The notes under the pieces are model-generated. The model was not told the DNA's origin and did no database searches. It saw only the letters and a program-made list of their open reading frames with translations. The position numbers and the translations under genes are program-made. Positions 27,298-38,453 of a stretch of 64,000 nt of DNA are shown here, one piece after another (position 1 is the first letter of the stretch; every line of letters starts with the position of its first letter). The DNA comes from Ceratothoa steindachneri (taxonomy: Eukaryota; Arthropoda; Malacostraca; Isopoda; Cymothoidae): assembly GCA_963969495.1 (NCBI GenBank), contig OZ018337.1:83922777-83986776 (forward strand). The letters are read 5' to 3'.

Positions 27298-28140
27298 AGT
27301 GCAAGTAGTAGGCATTGAAAAAGATGGTGACTACCCTATCCCATATTTACCGGGACGTGTTGAGTTATCGACCCCGTGCTGGATGTATCCCCTAGGCTAG
27401 CGCCTTTTCAAAAGAGTCAGCTGCAGCAATTGCTAAATGAATTCGAAGATGTCATCTCCGAGTTCCCCGGTTGCTACAATCAATATGAGCATAACATCGT
27501 CCATACTACTCGAGTGACTGTTCTCAAGATCCCCCTTCCCCGCACGAAGAAACAGCTGAGGTCTTTCATGGGATCAATCTCTTTTTAGTTTAAATTTATC
27601 CCTAACTTCGCGTCTATTTATGCTCCTTGAATTTCCCTCATTCAGAAGAGATCCACTTTCATGGGATCCCGAAGCTACTACCAGGATCCAGCAGCTCAAA
27701 GACAAGCTACCGTCCACCCCAATTTTGAGGCCCCCTAATCCTTCTTAAACCTTTCGGCATCAGAACGTATGCGACTAATAAAGGAGTTGAAGGCATGCTG
27801 CTCTATTAGTCTGACGAAGTTGACAGCCACCCGGAGACATACGCGAGCCGAAAGCTAGTGCTCCGTGAACGTAATTACTCTGTAATAGAACGGGAAGCAT
27901 TAGCTATAGTATGGAGTATTATCAAATTTAGGATGTATATAATAAGGAAAGAGTTTATTGTGGAAACTGATAATCGCCCTTTTTTATATCTCCAAAAAAC
28001 TAAGAGGCAGAACGGACGTATAATGTGATGGCTATTGATACTCTAATAATATCAGTTTAAAGTTTGGTATATACGTAGTACCGAAAATTGTATAGCTGAT
28101 CATCTTAGCCCGAATCCATTAGCCGATGATGCTGGCTAAT
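27298..28140 (+). pseudogene. Gypsy element C: bridge, RT tail and RNase H, decayed
   Basis: Starts in the post-integrase linker (DGDYPIPYLPGRVEL) and runs into KSQLQQLLNEFEDVISEFPG and YEHNIVHTT, the lead-in to RT. At about 27530 it jumps directly to PRTKKQLRSFMGS, so the whole RT catalytic core is deleted although the frame stays open across the join (27376-27588). Stops follow at 27586 and beyond. The RNase H region is readable despite about six stops: YASRKLVLRE, EREALAIVWSIIKF, VETDNRP and RQNGRIM. The first catalytic Asp (TDAS in relatives) is Tyr (TYAT). It ends ENCIADHL.PNPLADDAG. Its linker-RT-RNase H order agrees with elements A and B. Confidence 0.88.
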
Positions 28141-28526
28141 CCACTAAATTATAAGTCGCCTATGAACACGTCAGCTAATCATGCATAGATATTTGTTTAT
28201 AACTCTGCACATATATCTATGGTTCCTGTAGTTACTTATTGAATATAGTGTTTGTTTGTTTTTCGTTTTATAGTTCCACTTCCATTTTAAACAAAATTCT
28301 AATTTGCTTGTTTAATTTAAATTTAATATTATTTTTGTCCAGCCATTTATATTTTCTTTTTGCTCAGATCAATATCATAGCCTTTTGTAAGCCTGCTGAA
28401 TACAGGTCAGGTCCCTTGTTTTTTATATCAACTGACGCTTTACTCATAGTTCCTTCTATCCAAATTTGCGGTGTCCCTTGTTCTTTCCTCTCTCTCATAA
28501 AAGTTCCATCGTATGGAAGGGAGGGG
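28141..28526 (+). other. Element C 3' non-coding region and polypurine tract
   Basis: About 385 bases between the RNase H remnant and the LTR. It ends in the purine run GGAAGGGAGGGG (28515-28526), the likely plus-strand primer (polypurine tract). The open frame at 28239-28583 has no recognisable product. Confidence 0.55.
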
Positions 28527-29432
28527 CGTAAAAGATCAACCTCTGACCTACTCATGTTATTTGGAGACCACGTGCGATTGTAGCCCGTCATGGCGGACGT
28601 AACTTCCTGTTCAGAAACAGTCGTGATTTTCGACCCCTAATCGCATTGGGGAAATATTCCCCAATCCTGGGGAATCGGCCCGAGCCCCCTCCACACCCCT
28701 CCCTGGTGACGAACGAGAAAGAGCCGCTGTGTCTCGCACCTTGCTATTATATAATGAATTGACTCCGCTATCGGATTAAGATGTCTGGAGTTTGTGACTC
28801 CTTTATCCAAATTTCCCCTTCCATCTCGGAATCGGGGATACAAATACTCGGTTTTGACTGTAGTTCGAGTCCAGCACGCACGTCAAGGCCATCCCCATCA
28901 TCGTGTCGAAGTTCCGGGAGCTTTATCAGACAAGAGGCCTTTGAATTTGCACAAGAGTCTTCCTTGGTTGAATTGAACTGAAGAAAATCTCCATCGATTA
29001 CCTTTGAGGAAAAGAAGTTTCCTCTTCCAGGGGAATTACGAGTATTCCCACATTTCCCGCCGAACGTCATCTTTAAGGATTGGCTATTTTCATCATAAGG
29101 TTGGTTCGGATCGTGCCCCACCTGTCCATCGTATCTTGCCCCACTTGGCTCATCGGAACGCTCCACACTCGCCTCATCGAAAGAAGGACCTTCCTCGAAG
29201 TCACTGACCCGTAAGACTGAAACCCCCTACCTTATTAGTATTTTCAAGTCCCTATTTTGATCTGAGCCTAGTAAAGCTAATCAATTAACTCTGTTTTAGA
29301 ATCTCTTCTTATAATAATTATCTAGAGAATATTATAATTTAAATAATCCCCTTCTGCTATTTTTTCGTCTTATTTTGATGTTTGTAAATAAAATTATATT
29401 CTTGTTAATTCATCTCTAACTAACCTTGAACG
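28527..29432 (+). mobile_element. Gypsy element C 3' LTR
   Basis: The LTR is inferred to start right after the purine tract; the expected TG reads CG (28527). Its 3' end is set by where similarity to the copy at 6600-7131 stops, near 29432, where CA reads CG. It holds a near-palindrome TTGGGGAAATATTCCCCAA near 28648 and AATAAAATTATATT near 29388 as a likely poly(A) signal. Open frames here (28364-29207 on both strands) are non-coding. Boundaries are inferred, not proved by a target duplication. Confidence 0.65.
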
Positions 29433-30927
29433 ATTAGGGTGGTTTCTGTAGTTTTAATAAAAAGACTTTACGCTCGATCCGGTCAACAACATGATCACTG
29501 ACGCCGTAATGAACTTCAGCGAGCACGTTTTCTATGTCCGCTACGGGTCCACGACCAAACACCCTCCATCCAGGAAGAAGCTCAGTGTGTGGCAATGACG
29601 TGAAGATGCTCGTGGTGTGGTTCGCGGACGATTACAGAGATATATTGCCCACGAAAATCGTCATAAGGGGGGAAACAGAGAAGGCGATTTGACATATAAT
29701 ATTCCTCAATATTAAAGTCCTTCCTTTTGTTTTTAATGTAATTGAGTGATTTATCTGATTACTTTCTATTTTAATATAAAATTTTACTTTTTAACAATTC
29801 GCAAAAAAATATAGATGTTATTCATTCCCCGTTAATATCAATACTCTGTTCTTAGCCAAAATAGAGATATTATATAATTCATGCCTACACAGGGTCCTTC
29901 CGTTAAGAAAAGGTACAGATTTAGGAAATATAATGCATAAAGTAAAGTTGACTTCATTTTTCTCAAGGTCAATATTTGTTCATTGAGTTGTGGGTTGATA
30001 AAAGAAAGAAAGAAAAGAATAATAGAATCTCGCATTAATAATGTTGGCCCGACCTATTTCACACTTCTTAGTCTATTATCAGTTTTGCAGACCCTCTTTA
30101 ATCTATTTAGCAGGTTTGTTATTTATTTTACAACCACATTTATATTTGTGTAATATATCAATTGATCTTCAGAAAAGAATTACTTCTTCACACACCAGAG
30201 TTCCTTCTAAAAACCATGATGGATAAACTTTTGCCCCTCGTCCATGATCATTGCAATAGTCTCTCTATAATTTGAAATTTTTACTATATAGATGCTTCCT
30301 AACGTTTAATCACTCCGGATCTTCTTTATTCCATTTTTTTTAGTTTTCTAATGATGTAGAAAAGAGTAAATGTGTATAATGATCAAAATCCTGTCTCTTC
30401 CAGGTAAAAGTGGTTTGGGAGGAATATCAATTTGAATCTTCCCATTCGCAAAAGTAGATTTGATGGTTAGTTATTTTTTTATTATTTGTTGTCGATTAAC
30501 CTTGATTTATTTTATTTATTCCCCACAATTAGGGAAAAATTCATCAGTACAGATAATCATAAGACATTAATGTAGGTGATATAGCATAAATTCTACTAAC
30601 GATGTCTAAATTCACAATATATACTATAATCAAATTGCTTAATACTTTAGGGTGTAATGGAAGGGCATTTTTAATTTAGCAAATCTCTGGGTATTTTACT
30701 TAAATGTTACACTTAATATACGTATCACGTTAAATTTATGATTAATTAATTAATAAGCATTAGGTCCAGGAGCGAAAATTTAATTTAAATTAATTTATTA
30801 CAAAATCTATCCTGAGTCTGTTTAATTTCATTTTACTTTTTTATGTCCATTTGTTCATTTCAAGGATATTTCAATTCAGTAAACACACGAAATAGGTTTG
30901 GAAATTAGAATTTTTTCTGAACATCTA
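29433..30927. other. No gene seen
   Basis: The first ~250 bases are GC-richer and faintly coding-like but show no motif I recognise; the rest is AT-rich. Confidence 0.45.
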
Positions 30928-31394
30928 TGTTACGCTGCTCATGACCTCTCTGCATAACTGAAAGTTTCGAGGGTAACTAAGACTCCCTGCTGAGAAGACC
31001 CCGTCTTCTCACACCTCACCTCTCCCGCGTTCGTACCGTCAAAACTCTGTTTGTCGTACCATTAAACCTCCTAGCTTGTGCCAGTAGTTTAAGATTTAAA
31101 TCTCGTTTAAAGCAAGTAAATTCAAGTAGAAGCCTGCTTCTTTATATCCTCCCTCAAGCATTGCAACGTCACCTGAAGGAACGAACGTCGAAGGAAAGGT
31201 AACGTCAAGTAGGTGACAGTGAATAGAGCTGAAATCAGGTACAGGTAGGACAAAGGTGTCTTAATCAACGAACACGAGTCTGCAGGTGGACAAACCCAGG
31301 TCCATAGTAACCCAGTGACGCAACTACGAGGAGTTGTGCCATAATACATAGCAACATAGAGGCATAACTACAACCTGGTTATTGTCACGTAACA
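30928..31394 (+). mobile_element. Solo LTR, 467 bp, with target duplication
   Basis: Begins TGTTACGCTGCTC and ends GTCACGTAACA, so the ends form the inverted pair TGTTACG/CGTAACA typical of LTRs. It is flanked by TCTA on both sides (30924-30927 and 31395-31398). The block is GC-richer than its surroundings and holds a TATA-like TTTATATCC near 31141. No gag or pol adjoins. The end sequence is of a kind seen in BEL/Pao and some gypsy LTRs; the strand is arbitrary. Confidence 0.75.
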
Positions 31395-31398
31395 TCTA

Positions 31399-34032
31399 CA
31401 TTAGCATAGGTTTGAGGGATATAGAAAGCCTTAAATTCCAGACGAGAACTGATAGAGAGATTTTCTTTGATAAAAATATCATTTCTAGAATAATTAGGAA
31501 AGTAAGACACAGCCACCAATATTCGAAAGTATTAAAAGGGCTGGATAAACAAGGAAATAGGACAGAATATAAAAAATAAGCATCTCATGTCTAACGATGA
31601 CGTAGGAATTAATGAAAAGGAGGGAATTGTTATTCCTTTTGGTGACAAGCTTCGGCCGCGTCAGATCAAATCGTAAAACCCAGCCTTCTATTTAAAGGAA
31701 ATCATTTTAATGTTAATATATATAATGGATATATTTCTATATTTAATTAATAAATACATTATGTCAACTAGTGAAAATTAATATGGCAGAAACTGGAAGA
31801 CAAATTCACAAATTAGGGAAGAATTGAACTTCTAAAAATCGAAAAAAAGGAAAAGTCATAAATTTTCCCTAAATTTGCGATGAATTGAGGCCTCAGCTTT
31901 ACACTTAAATTGTAAAAAGGGTTATTTTTTCTTATGTATATATTTGCTTTAAGATAGTCCTTAAGTGGAGGGAACGAAACATCTTTTGATACAGTAAAGA
32001 TTTGAAAAAGAATGCACAATACTAACACATTTGGCACATGTTGTTCTGAAATTATGCAGTTTTTCCTTGTAGATAATAGTGCAAAATTACAATGGCTTTA
32101 TGTTCTATAGTGGTCGGAAGCCGAATGTTGCAAATCAATTTTTATAGAAAAAGAGAAAATCACAGAGCAATCTAGAATAAATATCCCCGAGGTGATGGCA
32201 AACATCTTAGGTGCAGAAGTATTTTATAAAGCTTTGCGAATCTAATCTTTGGAGATGGTTTATTCGTGATGAAAAAATCCTCAAGCAAAGGAAATATTTT
32301 AAGATTGAATATTTTAAAACAAGTAGAGGATTGGATTTTATTATTTTCTTTTTACACTGTAACAGATGTTTAATTAAATAAAACAAGTTTCTTTTTTGTT
32401 AAACTATTTAATTATATACCTCAGAATCAAAGCGCCTGATGAGCAACAAATCCAACTAAATTTATTAAAATCTTCCAAGGATTTATAATAATCGTCGTCA
32501 TTATTGACCATTATTCACTCTAGTAATTTACAAATAGATTGTAAGTTTTGATTAGATAATTTTAAGTAAAGCAGAGGTGATTTCATTTGCGAATTTAAGT
32601 AAGGGCATAAATTTCTCTCTTGCTTCAAATTACCCAAGCCAAACTTATTTCCTTAAACTTTTTTTTTCTTCTGAATTCTTTTACCAAGATAATCTTAGGA
32701 GTTATCTACTCTCCTGATTAAGGGTTATTCCTGAATAAATTTATAATTTATCGATCATTTGACGAATTGATTTTAACTACATACTAGTTTGAAATTTCCT
32801 TGTGAAAATTCTTCTCTCATTAATTTAATTTCTAGCAATATCGAACTTGTAGGCCCAACTGAAACTAAATTATGTGTCAGTCGGACCTAGCATTTAGTTT
32901 AATTCCGCTCCGAAACCAATGAGGGCATTAATTGTTCCGTGTGAATTTCATGGAAGTTAAATTTATTTATACTGCTTACCCTAAATAATTGCAAGGAAAG
33001 AGATTCTGTGCGGTTTTAAAAACGCAGTAAAGTAATAATTAGACAGTTTAGAGATATTAGGTAAAATGATGAAATATTAGCACAAGAAAGATGCGATTGT
33101 TCCATTCAAAGTAAATTTGTCAATAAAAATAATTCAATTAATATTGACTTGAATATCACTTCACTTATTAAACTAATAAAATATTCAATTTCTGCATTAT
33201 TAATTATTAAGCTTTCCAACCTAGAGTAGAGTGAATTATATATTAATAATTTCGGGGACGCAATAATGGAACGAGGATGGAGAATTGAGCTGCAATTGAA
33301 AAGAGACTTCCAAATATGTCTTTCATCGGCGAAGTGAGAATGGCAAAATTGACCTTAAGTTGAAGGGGGAGGAGGAGGGGGCTTGTAAAGCATGCGGTGC
33401 ATCGTGTCTTCTCTTTCTATGAAATAAATTGATTAGTTATGGAAGAGCTTTAGTTCATCTCAACATGTATATGCGGCAAAAAACATAATGGGGTTTCCAC
33501 CCCCCTCTCTCTAACCCAAGAGAGCCGGGAGTTGTGTTAAGAGGGTCCCCCGGGCGCTTGAAAATGTGTTTTTTCGAAAGTAGGGGGGTGACACGTCTGC
33601 CCCCCTCCCAACACTGCACTGATAATCCAGAATAAAATAAAAGAGTATGAATTTAGGTTCAAGGGACGGATTGCGCTCTTTTGGGGTTTCTTGATGCCCC
33701 TCCCATTGCCCTTGAGACTTGGAGCTTCCTCAATAATAGAGGCGAGCTCCTCTGTCAAAGGGAAGAGAGTTAAGGCGATTAATTCTGACCGTGTCCTCTT
33801 CGGATTACACAATACTCTGAGTTACAGTTACAACTGAAACTAGGAGGAACAACATGCGCCCCTACCCGCTTCGAGTGAGAAAAAGAAAGGCGTCACACTT
33901 TGATAAGCGAATCATCCGCCAAGATGGGGCCGGGGCACTAAAACTCAAATTTCCCCGGGACAGGTGATACCCCGATAAAGGCGTGGGTGACCTCGGAAAC
34001 GGGTGACCGAGGAAACGCTAATAAAAATTCAT

Positions 34033-34086
<54 letters not shown>

Positions 34087-34948
34087 TATACAGTTGTGAA
34101 ACATATTTGTATACCGAAAGTTGTTTATTACCAACCTTAGAAGTTTACATAAATTATAACTGTTGGACTAGAATAATGGGCAATATTTTGAAATCAAAAA
34201 CCCCAACTTCGAATTAAAAAGATTAAAATTTAAATTAGTCAGGGTAAAGTTATTGGTAGAGATGTATTAATTAAACTCATTATTTGGCTTCATGATATAA
34301 TAACCGCTTGTAGCAAGTGTATTTTTTTGTTAGAGACTGATGATGCTGGTTCTTTAATTATCCTAATTTTTAAATAAAAAAAAACTTTGTAAATGAAATA
34401 TGATTAGTGCATATTTTGGACTTTTTTAATATCGAGGTTAATCATAGTTTTCTTGCATAAGGTTTGACTGAGAATGACTGTGTAAAGAATTTACTAATCA
34501 GTCTAGGAATTAACTTCAATGCAAATATTAAAATTTATGTTTCTTAGGGCACAAAGAGCATTGCACTTTGCATTTAACTGAGGAGTTATCAAAATAGTTG
34601 CAATTTAGGTTTGGCTTTTCGTGGTGTTGTTTTCATCTTTTCTTAAACGCCTAAAGTATTCGTAATTAATCCAGTTTAACCTAGTCACAGGTAACCTGAG
34701 ATGAAAATAATGACTTATAATACCTTCATTACCTGAGCCCAAACTTTAAATTGCCTCGACTAATTATTACATTTATCACTTTTATCAATCTGTACTTTTA
34801 TCAAAACTAAGGTTCCAAAACACTTATGATTGAAAAATGCTGACGAACTTGTCTCCAACATAGGCAGATATGTGTTGCCTGTTGGCAGCATTATGATGAT
34901 TCTTCTCCTATGATTGCAAAACAAATGAGGTACAGAGCATTCCTCCGA
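31399..34948. other. No gene seen; GC-rich patch at 33.36-34.0 kb
   Basis: AT-rich DNA followed by a patch at 33360-34010 with G and C runs (for example GTAGGGGGGTGACACG). An unrecognised 91-codon minus-strand frame lies at 33537-33812, and a small repeat GGGTGACC.CGGAAACG is doubled near 33990. Nothing identifiable. Confidence 0.45.
34032..34090. repeat. (TA)n microsatellite
   Basis: TA run with short AAA interruptions. Confidence 0.95.
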
Positions 34949-35466
34949 GAACGGTTCTCATTCCCAAGACGCCACGTTAGGATCATTTTATTTCCCCCCC
35001 CCCCTTCGGCTGGAACTTGCCAGCGGACCAAAATTCCTTCACGCCGCCTTCCTCTGCACAACAAGTATAAATTACGTAAGCCGAACGTTACCTTTGAGTA
35101 TTTAACCTTTTTGTCAATTCTATCCTGTGCTTTAAATGGTTTAGCGAACCATCACCTCCCTTTAACTTTCTATTTGTTTTACCTTTTTAAATCTTTTAAT
35201 CCTCGGATTAGCTCGAGTCCCCACGACCCTTTCCATTTTCTGTTTATGTCATATTTTCTGTTTTGTGTGTAGTTGATAGTTATTATTAATAAAACTCTAT
35301 TTTATTAATGATAGCAATATTATTATCCTTGAGCTGAGTTTCACTTCTTAAGCATAGTAAAGATACATAATATCAGTCAGCCAGACCTTCACGCACTCTA
35401 AAGATAATTAAATAAGTTCCCTCAACGAATAGTTATATATGGTATATCGTCCAGAGTCCATTCTAC

Positions 35467-35470
<4 letters not shown>
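34949..35470 (+). mobile_element. Element A 5' LTR, truncated
   Basis: Matches the last ~520 bp of the full LTR at 40017-41414 almost base for base, from CGAGAACGGTTCTCATTCCC to CCATTCTACGACA. The first ~875 bp, including the 82-bp tandem repeats, are missing. It contains TATA-like ACAAGTATAAATTACG near 35060 and AATAAAACTCTATTTTATT near 35288 as the poly(A) region. The open frame at 34910-35272 lies inside the LTR and is not a gene. Confidence 0.88.

Positions 35471-35504
<34 letters not shown>
35471..35504. repeat. (TA)n directly after the LTR
   Basis: Begins at the base after the inferred LTR end. The same arrangement is found after the middle LTR (41415-41446), where the TA run is broken by a T run. 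Confidence 0.9.
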
Positions 35505-35505
<1 letters not shown>

Positions 35506-35856
35506 TATTTAAATTTGGAGTCAGGTGTGTAAGGTTTAATGCTATATCTTTGCAAACACTGGTCTCAGTCGAGTAATGCATAGTGTTTTTCGTTATAGTA
35601 ATAGAGTATAGTAGTTCCCTTTTGTTTTAACGATTGCTATCCCCTCTTTTGAAACTTAAGAAGCTGGAGTAGCTCATAGAACTGTTATAATAATTTGTTT
35701 GTGTTTTTTTGGTGATTTTAGTCAGTGGTTATTTAGATCGAGAAAACAAGTACGAATAGGTCAGTGCCAATATTAAGGTAAGCTAATTCACTAGAAGGCA
35801 TAATTCTTGTTGCAAGGAATTTTAGTTGGTTGACTATTGCACCCCAAAGTGCAAAG
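35505..35856 (+). other. Element A leader
   Basis: Non-coding leader matching 41447-41792 of element B, including GCAAACACTGGT.TCAGTCGAGT and GGAGTAGCTCA. I could not recognise a tRNA primer-binding site. Confidence 0.6.
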
Positions 35857-36732
35857 ATGACTCAGTTCGAAATCTTTAAAGCGCAAGGAGAATCCTTGGG
35901 ACTCTCCCGAAAAAAACTAATTGAGTACGTTCAAGAGGAGCAAAGAACGGAAAGAGAAAAGTTAAGAGAAAGAGAAATCCAAAGAGAAGAAAGAGAAATC
36001 CAACGAGAAGAAAGAGAAAGAGAGAAACGAATAAGACAAGCAGCAACTTCTCCCCCTCCGTCAGGCCACCAGGTAAATTTTATTTCTGATAAAAGTTCAC
36101 CGGGAACTTTGAAATTCGAGGAGGGCAGCGTGAACGGCTGCAGAGTATCGACTTTCGTCAGGGACACAGGATGTACGTGTTTCATCGTGTCCGACGAACT
36201 CCTCACCCCAGTGGACCCTAACCACGAAAAATTTGCGGTGGTACATGACTACCTTACGAAGTTTCCGGGCCCCGTAAAACATCAAAACTTCATTCCTCAA
36301 AACCAACAACGGGACTCCAAACCTCCGGTTAAGATTTCTCCTCCATCTCTCTTCCCGAAGCGACCAATCATATGCTTCACCTGCGGTGTAGAAAACCACA
36401 TAAGCTGGAATTGCCCCCAAAATTCTAGGCTTAAAAGTGGACCAGCCCACCAAGTTCACCAGATTAATGCCACCTCGGCTCCCCCGGTGGTGCAGAACCA
36501 AGCAGCAACTTCTCCCTTTTCGTCAGGCCACCAGGTAAATTTTGATTTTGATAAAAGTTCATCGGGAACTTTGAAATTTAAGGAGGGCAGCGTGAACGCC
36601 TGCCGAGTATCGACTCTCGTAAGGGAAACAGGATGTAGGGGGTTCATCGTGTCCGACGAACTCCTCCCCCCAGTGGACCCTAACCACAAAAAATTTGCGG
36701 TGATACATGACTACCTTGGGCGGGCAAACTGA
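35857..36732 (+). CDS. gag-pr: Element A gag-protease with duplicated protease segment
   Basis: Open for 291 codons from the ATG at 35857, the position that matches element B. Residues ~1-35 (MTQFEIFKAQGESLG...LIEYVQEEQ) match the gag start. Residues ~35-60 are an arginine/glutamate-rich predicted coiled coil. The capsid region present in B is missing. In its place sits a protease segment with the retropepsin motif RDTGCTCFIVSDELL (Asp at 36163). A basic linker and a CCHC zinc knuckle follow (36373-36414: CFTCGVENHISWNC). Then comes a second copy of the same protease segment, in which Asp is Glu (RETG, 36625). The two copies, 36038-36254 and 36500-36717, are about 90% alike by eye. A TGA at 36730 replaces an expected Arg; beyond it the same frame continues to the LTR insertion at 36935. 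Confidence 0.9.
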   Translation: MTQFEIFKAQGESLGLSRKKLIEYVQEEQRTEREKLREREIQREEREIQREEREREKRIRQAATSPPPSGHQVNFISDKSSPGTLKFEEGSVNGCRVSTFVRDTGCTCFIVSDELLTPVDPNHEKFAVVHDYLTKFPGPVKHQNFIPQNQQRDSKPPVKISPPSLFPKRPIICFTCGVENHISWNCPQNSRLKSGPAHQVHQINATSAPPVVQNQAATSPFSSGHQVNFDFDKSSSGTLKFKEGSVNACRVSTLVRETGCRGFIVSDELLPPVDPNHKKFAVIHDYLGRAN

Positions 36733-36934
36733 TTCCCCTTCGTTAGATGTTACCTGCAGTGTCAATATTATGATAGCTGGGCTGAAGTCAATTCAACACC
36801 CATTGAATTCTGTTCCGTAATTATAGGACAGAGCCCCCAAGTAAGTTCCGACACTGTGTATCAGGCCACCCTTCCTGAGGCCGAGCTAAGAAAGAAGCCC
36901 AGGAGCCCGTCCCCATCAGAACCCCGATACCGTC
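36733..36934 (+). pseudogene. Protease C-terminal continuation of element A
   Basis: The frame of the preceding ORF stays open after its TGA: FPFVRCYLQCQYYDSW, IEFCSVIIGQSPQ and SEPRYR. It matches 43195-43400 of element B. It is cut at 36935 by a family-S solo LTR. The left target duplication CCGTC lies at 36930-36934. Confidence 0.8.
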
Positions 36935-38448
36935 TGTAGAGGAATGGTTAACCAGGCATCGGCGAGTCAACAGCGTAACCGCATTGTGGCACAACTTGGT
37001 GCCATGAAAGACCCTAAAGGTCAAAATGAAAGATCTCTCCCAGGAGAGTGAGATCCAGTTTAAACGTCAAATAAGAAATTGGCAACGTGTATCGCCCAAT
37101 CTCGAAGGCTAACGAGTAGCCGATGTTTGACTTCATGTGAAAAACGGTTTGGAAAAAGAACTCTTCTGGGGCCGTCCTCAAGCCCCTCCCGCCCTTACCA
37201 GTCCCCCAGTGGGGTGACGAGGTATAAATGAGGAACTCTGAGGAAAATCGTGGTAGTATACGAAAGTCTCTAGGTGACGAAGTCTTCGGATCAAACCGAA
37301 CTACCGAGACTGGAGAGCTAGAGTACTTGGCTCGCCAGACCAAGAAGTACCCTGCAAGAGAGGCAGGGCTACCTACCTTAAGGGGCTAAGAAGAAGCTCA
37401 TCCTCGAGCAAAGTCCATGGTTATCAAGTTTTACGATAAGTTAACCTTGGTAAGTTCAACTTACTCTCGCCAGAGAGACTCCTCATATCCTGGTGCACCT
37501 TAAACACCAGGGGTATTCCTCGTCCTTGAGGATTTAAGAATAGAAGAAGGAAAAGGCTCCTCCTCAAGCCCGTTATTCGGTGGCCACACCGAACTCTTAA
37601 TTTAACTTGGTAGGGAACCAAGTTCAAATTATTCTCGCCAGAGAAATCCCCCTCCGTTATACTCGCCCTTGAGGAAGACTAAAATTAAGAAAAAGTTTAT
37701 CCTCGAGCTAGTTCCGGGTTACCAAACCGAACGTTAAGTAATTTATTCTCGCCAGAGAAACTCCCCTCCATTAACCTCGCCCTTGAAGAAGACCCTCCCT
37801 GAGTTCAGTACTCGTCCATAAGGAAATAAGTAATGAAGGAGAAAAGCTCCTCCTCACTAAGTTACTCGGGGATCACACCGCACTCCAAGTTAACTTGATT
37901 TAAGAACCAAGTTTGACTCACTCTCGCCAGAGAGACCACAACTGCCTAGGTGTTGCATAAAGCACCGTATTGGTTCTCGTCCTTGAAGAACCCTTCCCCC
38001 CCCCTGAAGAACGTGTGGACCCCTCAGCTGCTACCCTCGCCAAAACGACAGTGGAATTTCGCCCATCTACATCTGGACACACGGCACACGTCGTGAATCA
38101 ATAATATTTCTTAGGCCTTTAAACTCCACATGATTCCGTAAGCCTAATTTTTATATTATTGTTGTGTGTAGAGAAAACGTTAACCAATTTTTGCGACGTA
38201 AACTAATTTAATTAATTCTTGTTTAGGATAATATTCAGAGTATTCCTGTAGTTAATGTATAAAAGTTATGTATTCAATTGATAAAGTTAAAATATAAGTA
38301 TATTTTGGGATTAATGTTCGTTTCTCTTATATATATCCTTACGTGTTTCGTAACGGCTCTGTTATTAAAGATATTCTTATAATATCAATAAATTAGACAC
38401 ACTTGGCAGTCTTAGAGATAGAACAAAAAGGAGGGGAATTCATCGACA
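36935..38448 (+). mobile_element. Solo LTR, family S, copy 2, inside element A
   Basis: Begins TGTAGAGGAAT and ends GAATTCATCGACA, matching the reverse complement of 14945-16365. Flanks CCGTC (36930-36934) and CTATC (38449-38453) are a 5-bp target duplication with two transitions. The uninterrupted site in element B reads CCGTT at the matching place, which confirms the boundaries. TATA-like GTATAAATGAGG lies near 37221. Words of the form CTCGCCAGA recur at 37331, 37466, 37634, 37748, 37923 and 38036, giving a higher-order period of about 285 bp. It is 1514 bp long. No coding capacity; the open frames in it are by-products. Confidence 0.92.
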
Positions 38449-38453
38449 CTATC

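Noticed and set aside
34910..35272. 120-codon open frame
   Set aside because: It lies inside the LTR of element A; the matching region of the middle LTR does not keep it open.
35931..36765. Several minus-strand ORFs of 68-134 codons
   Set aside because: Antisense shadows of the gag-protease ORF of element A.
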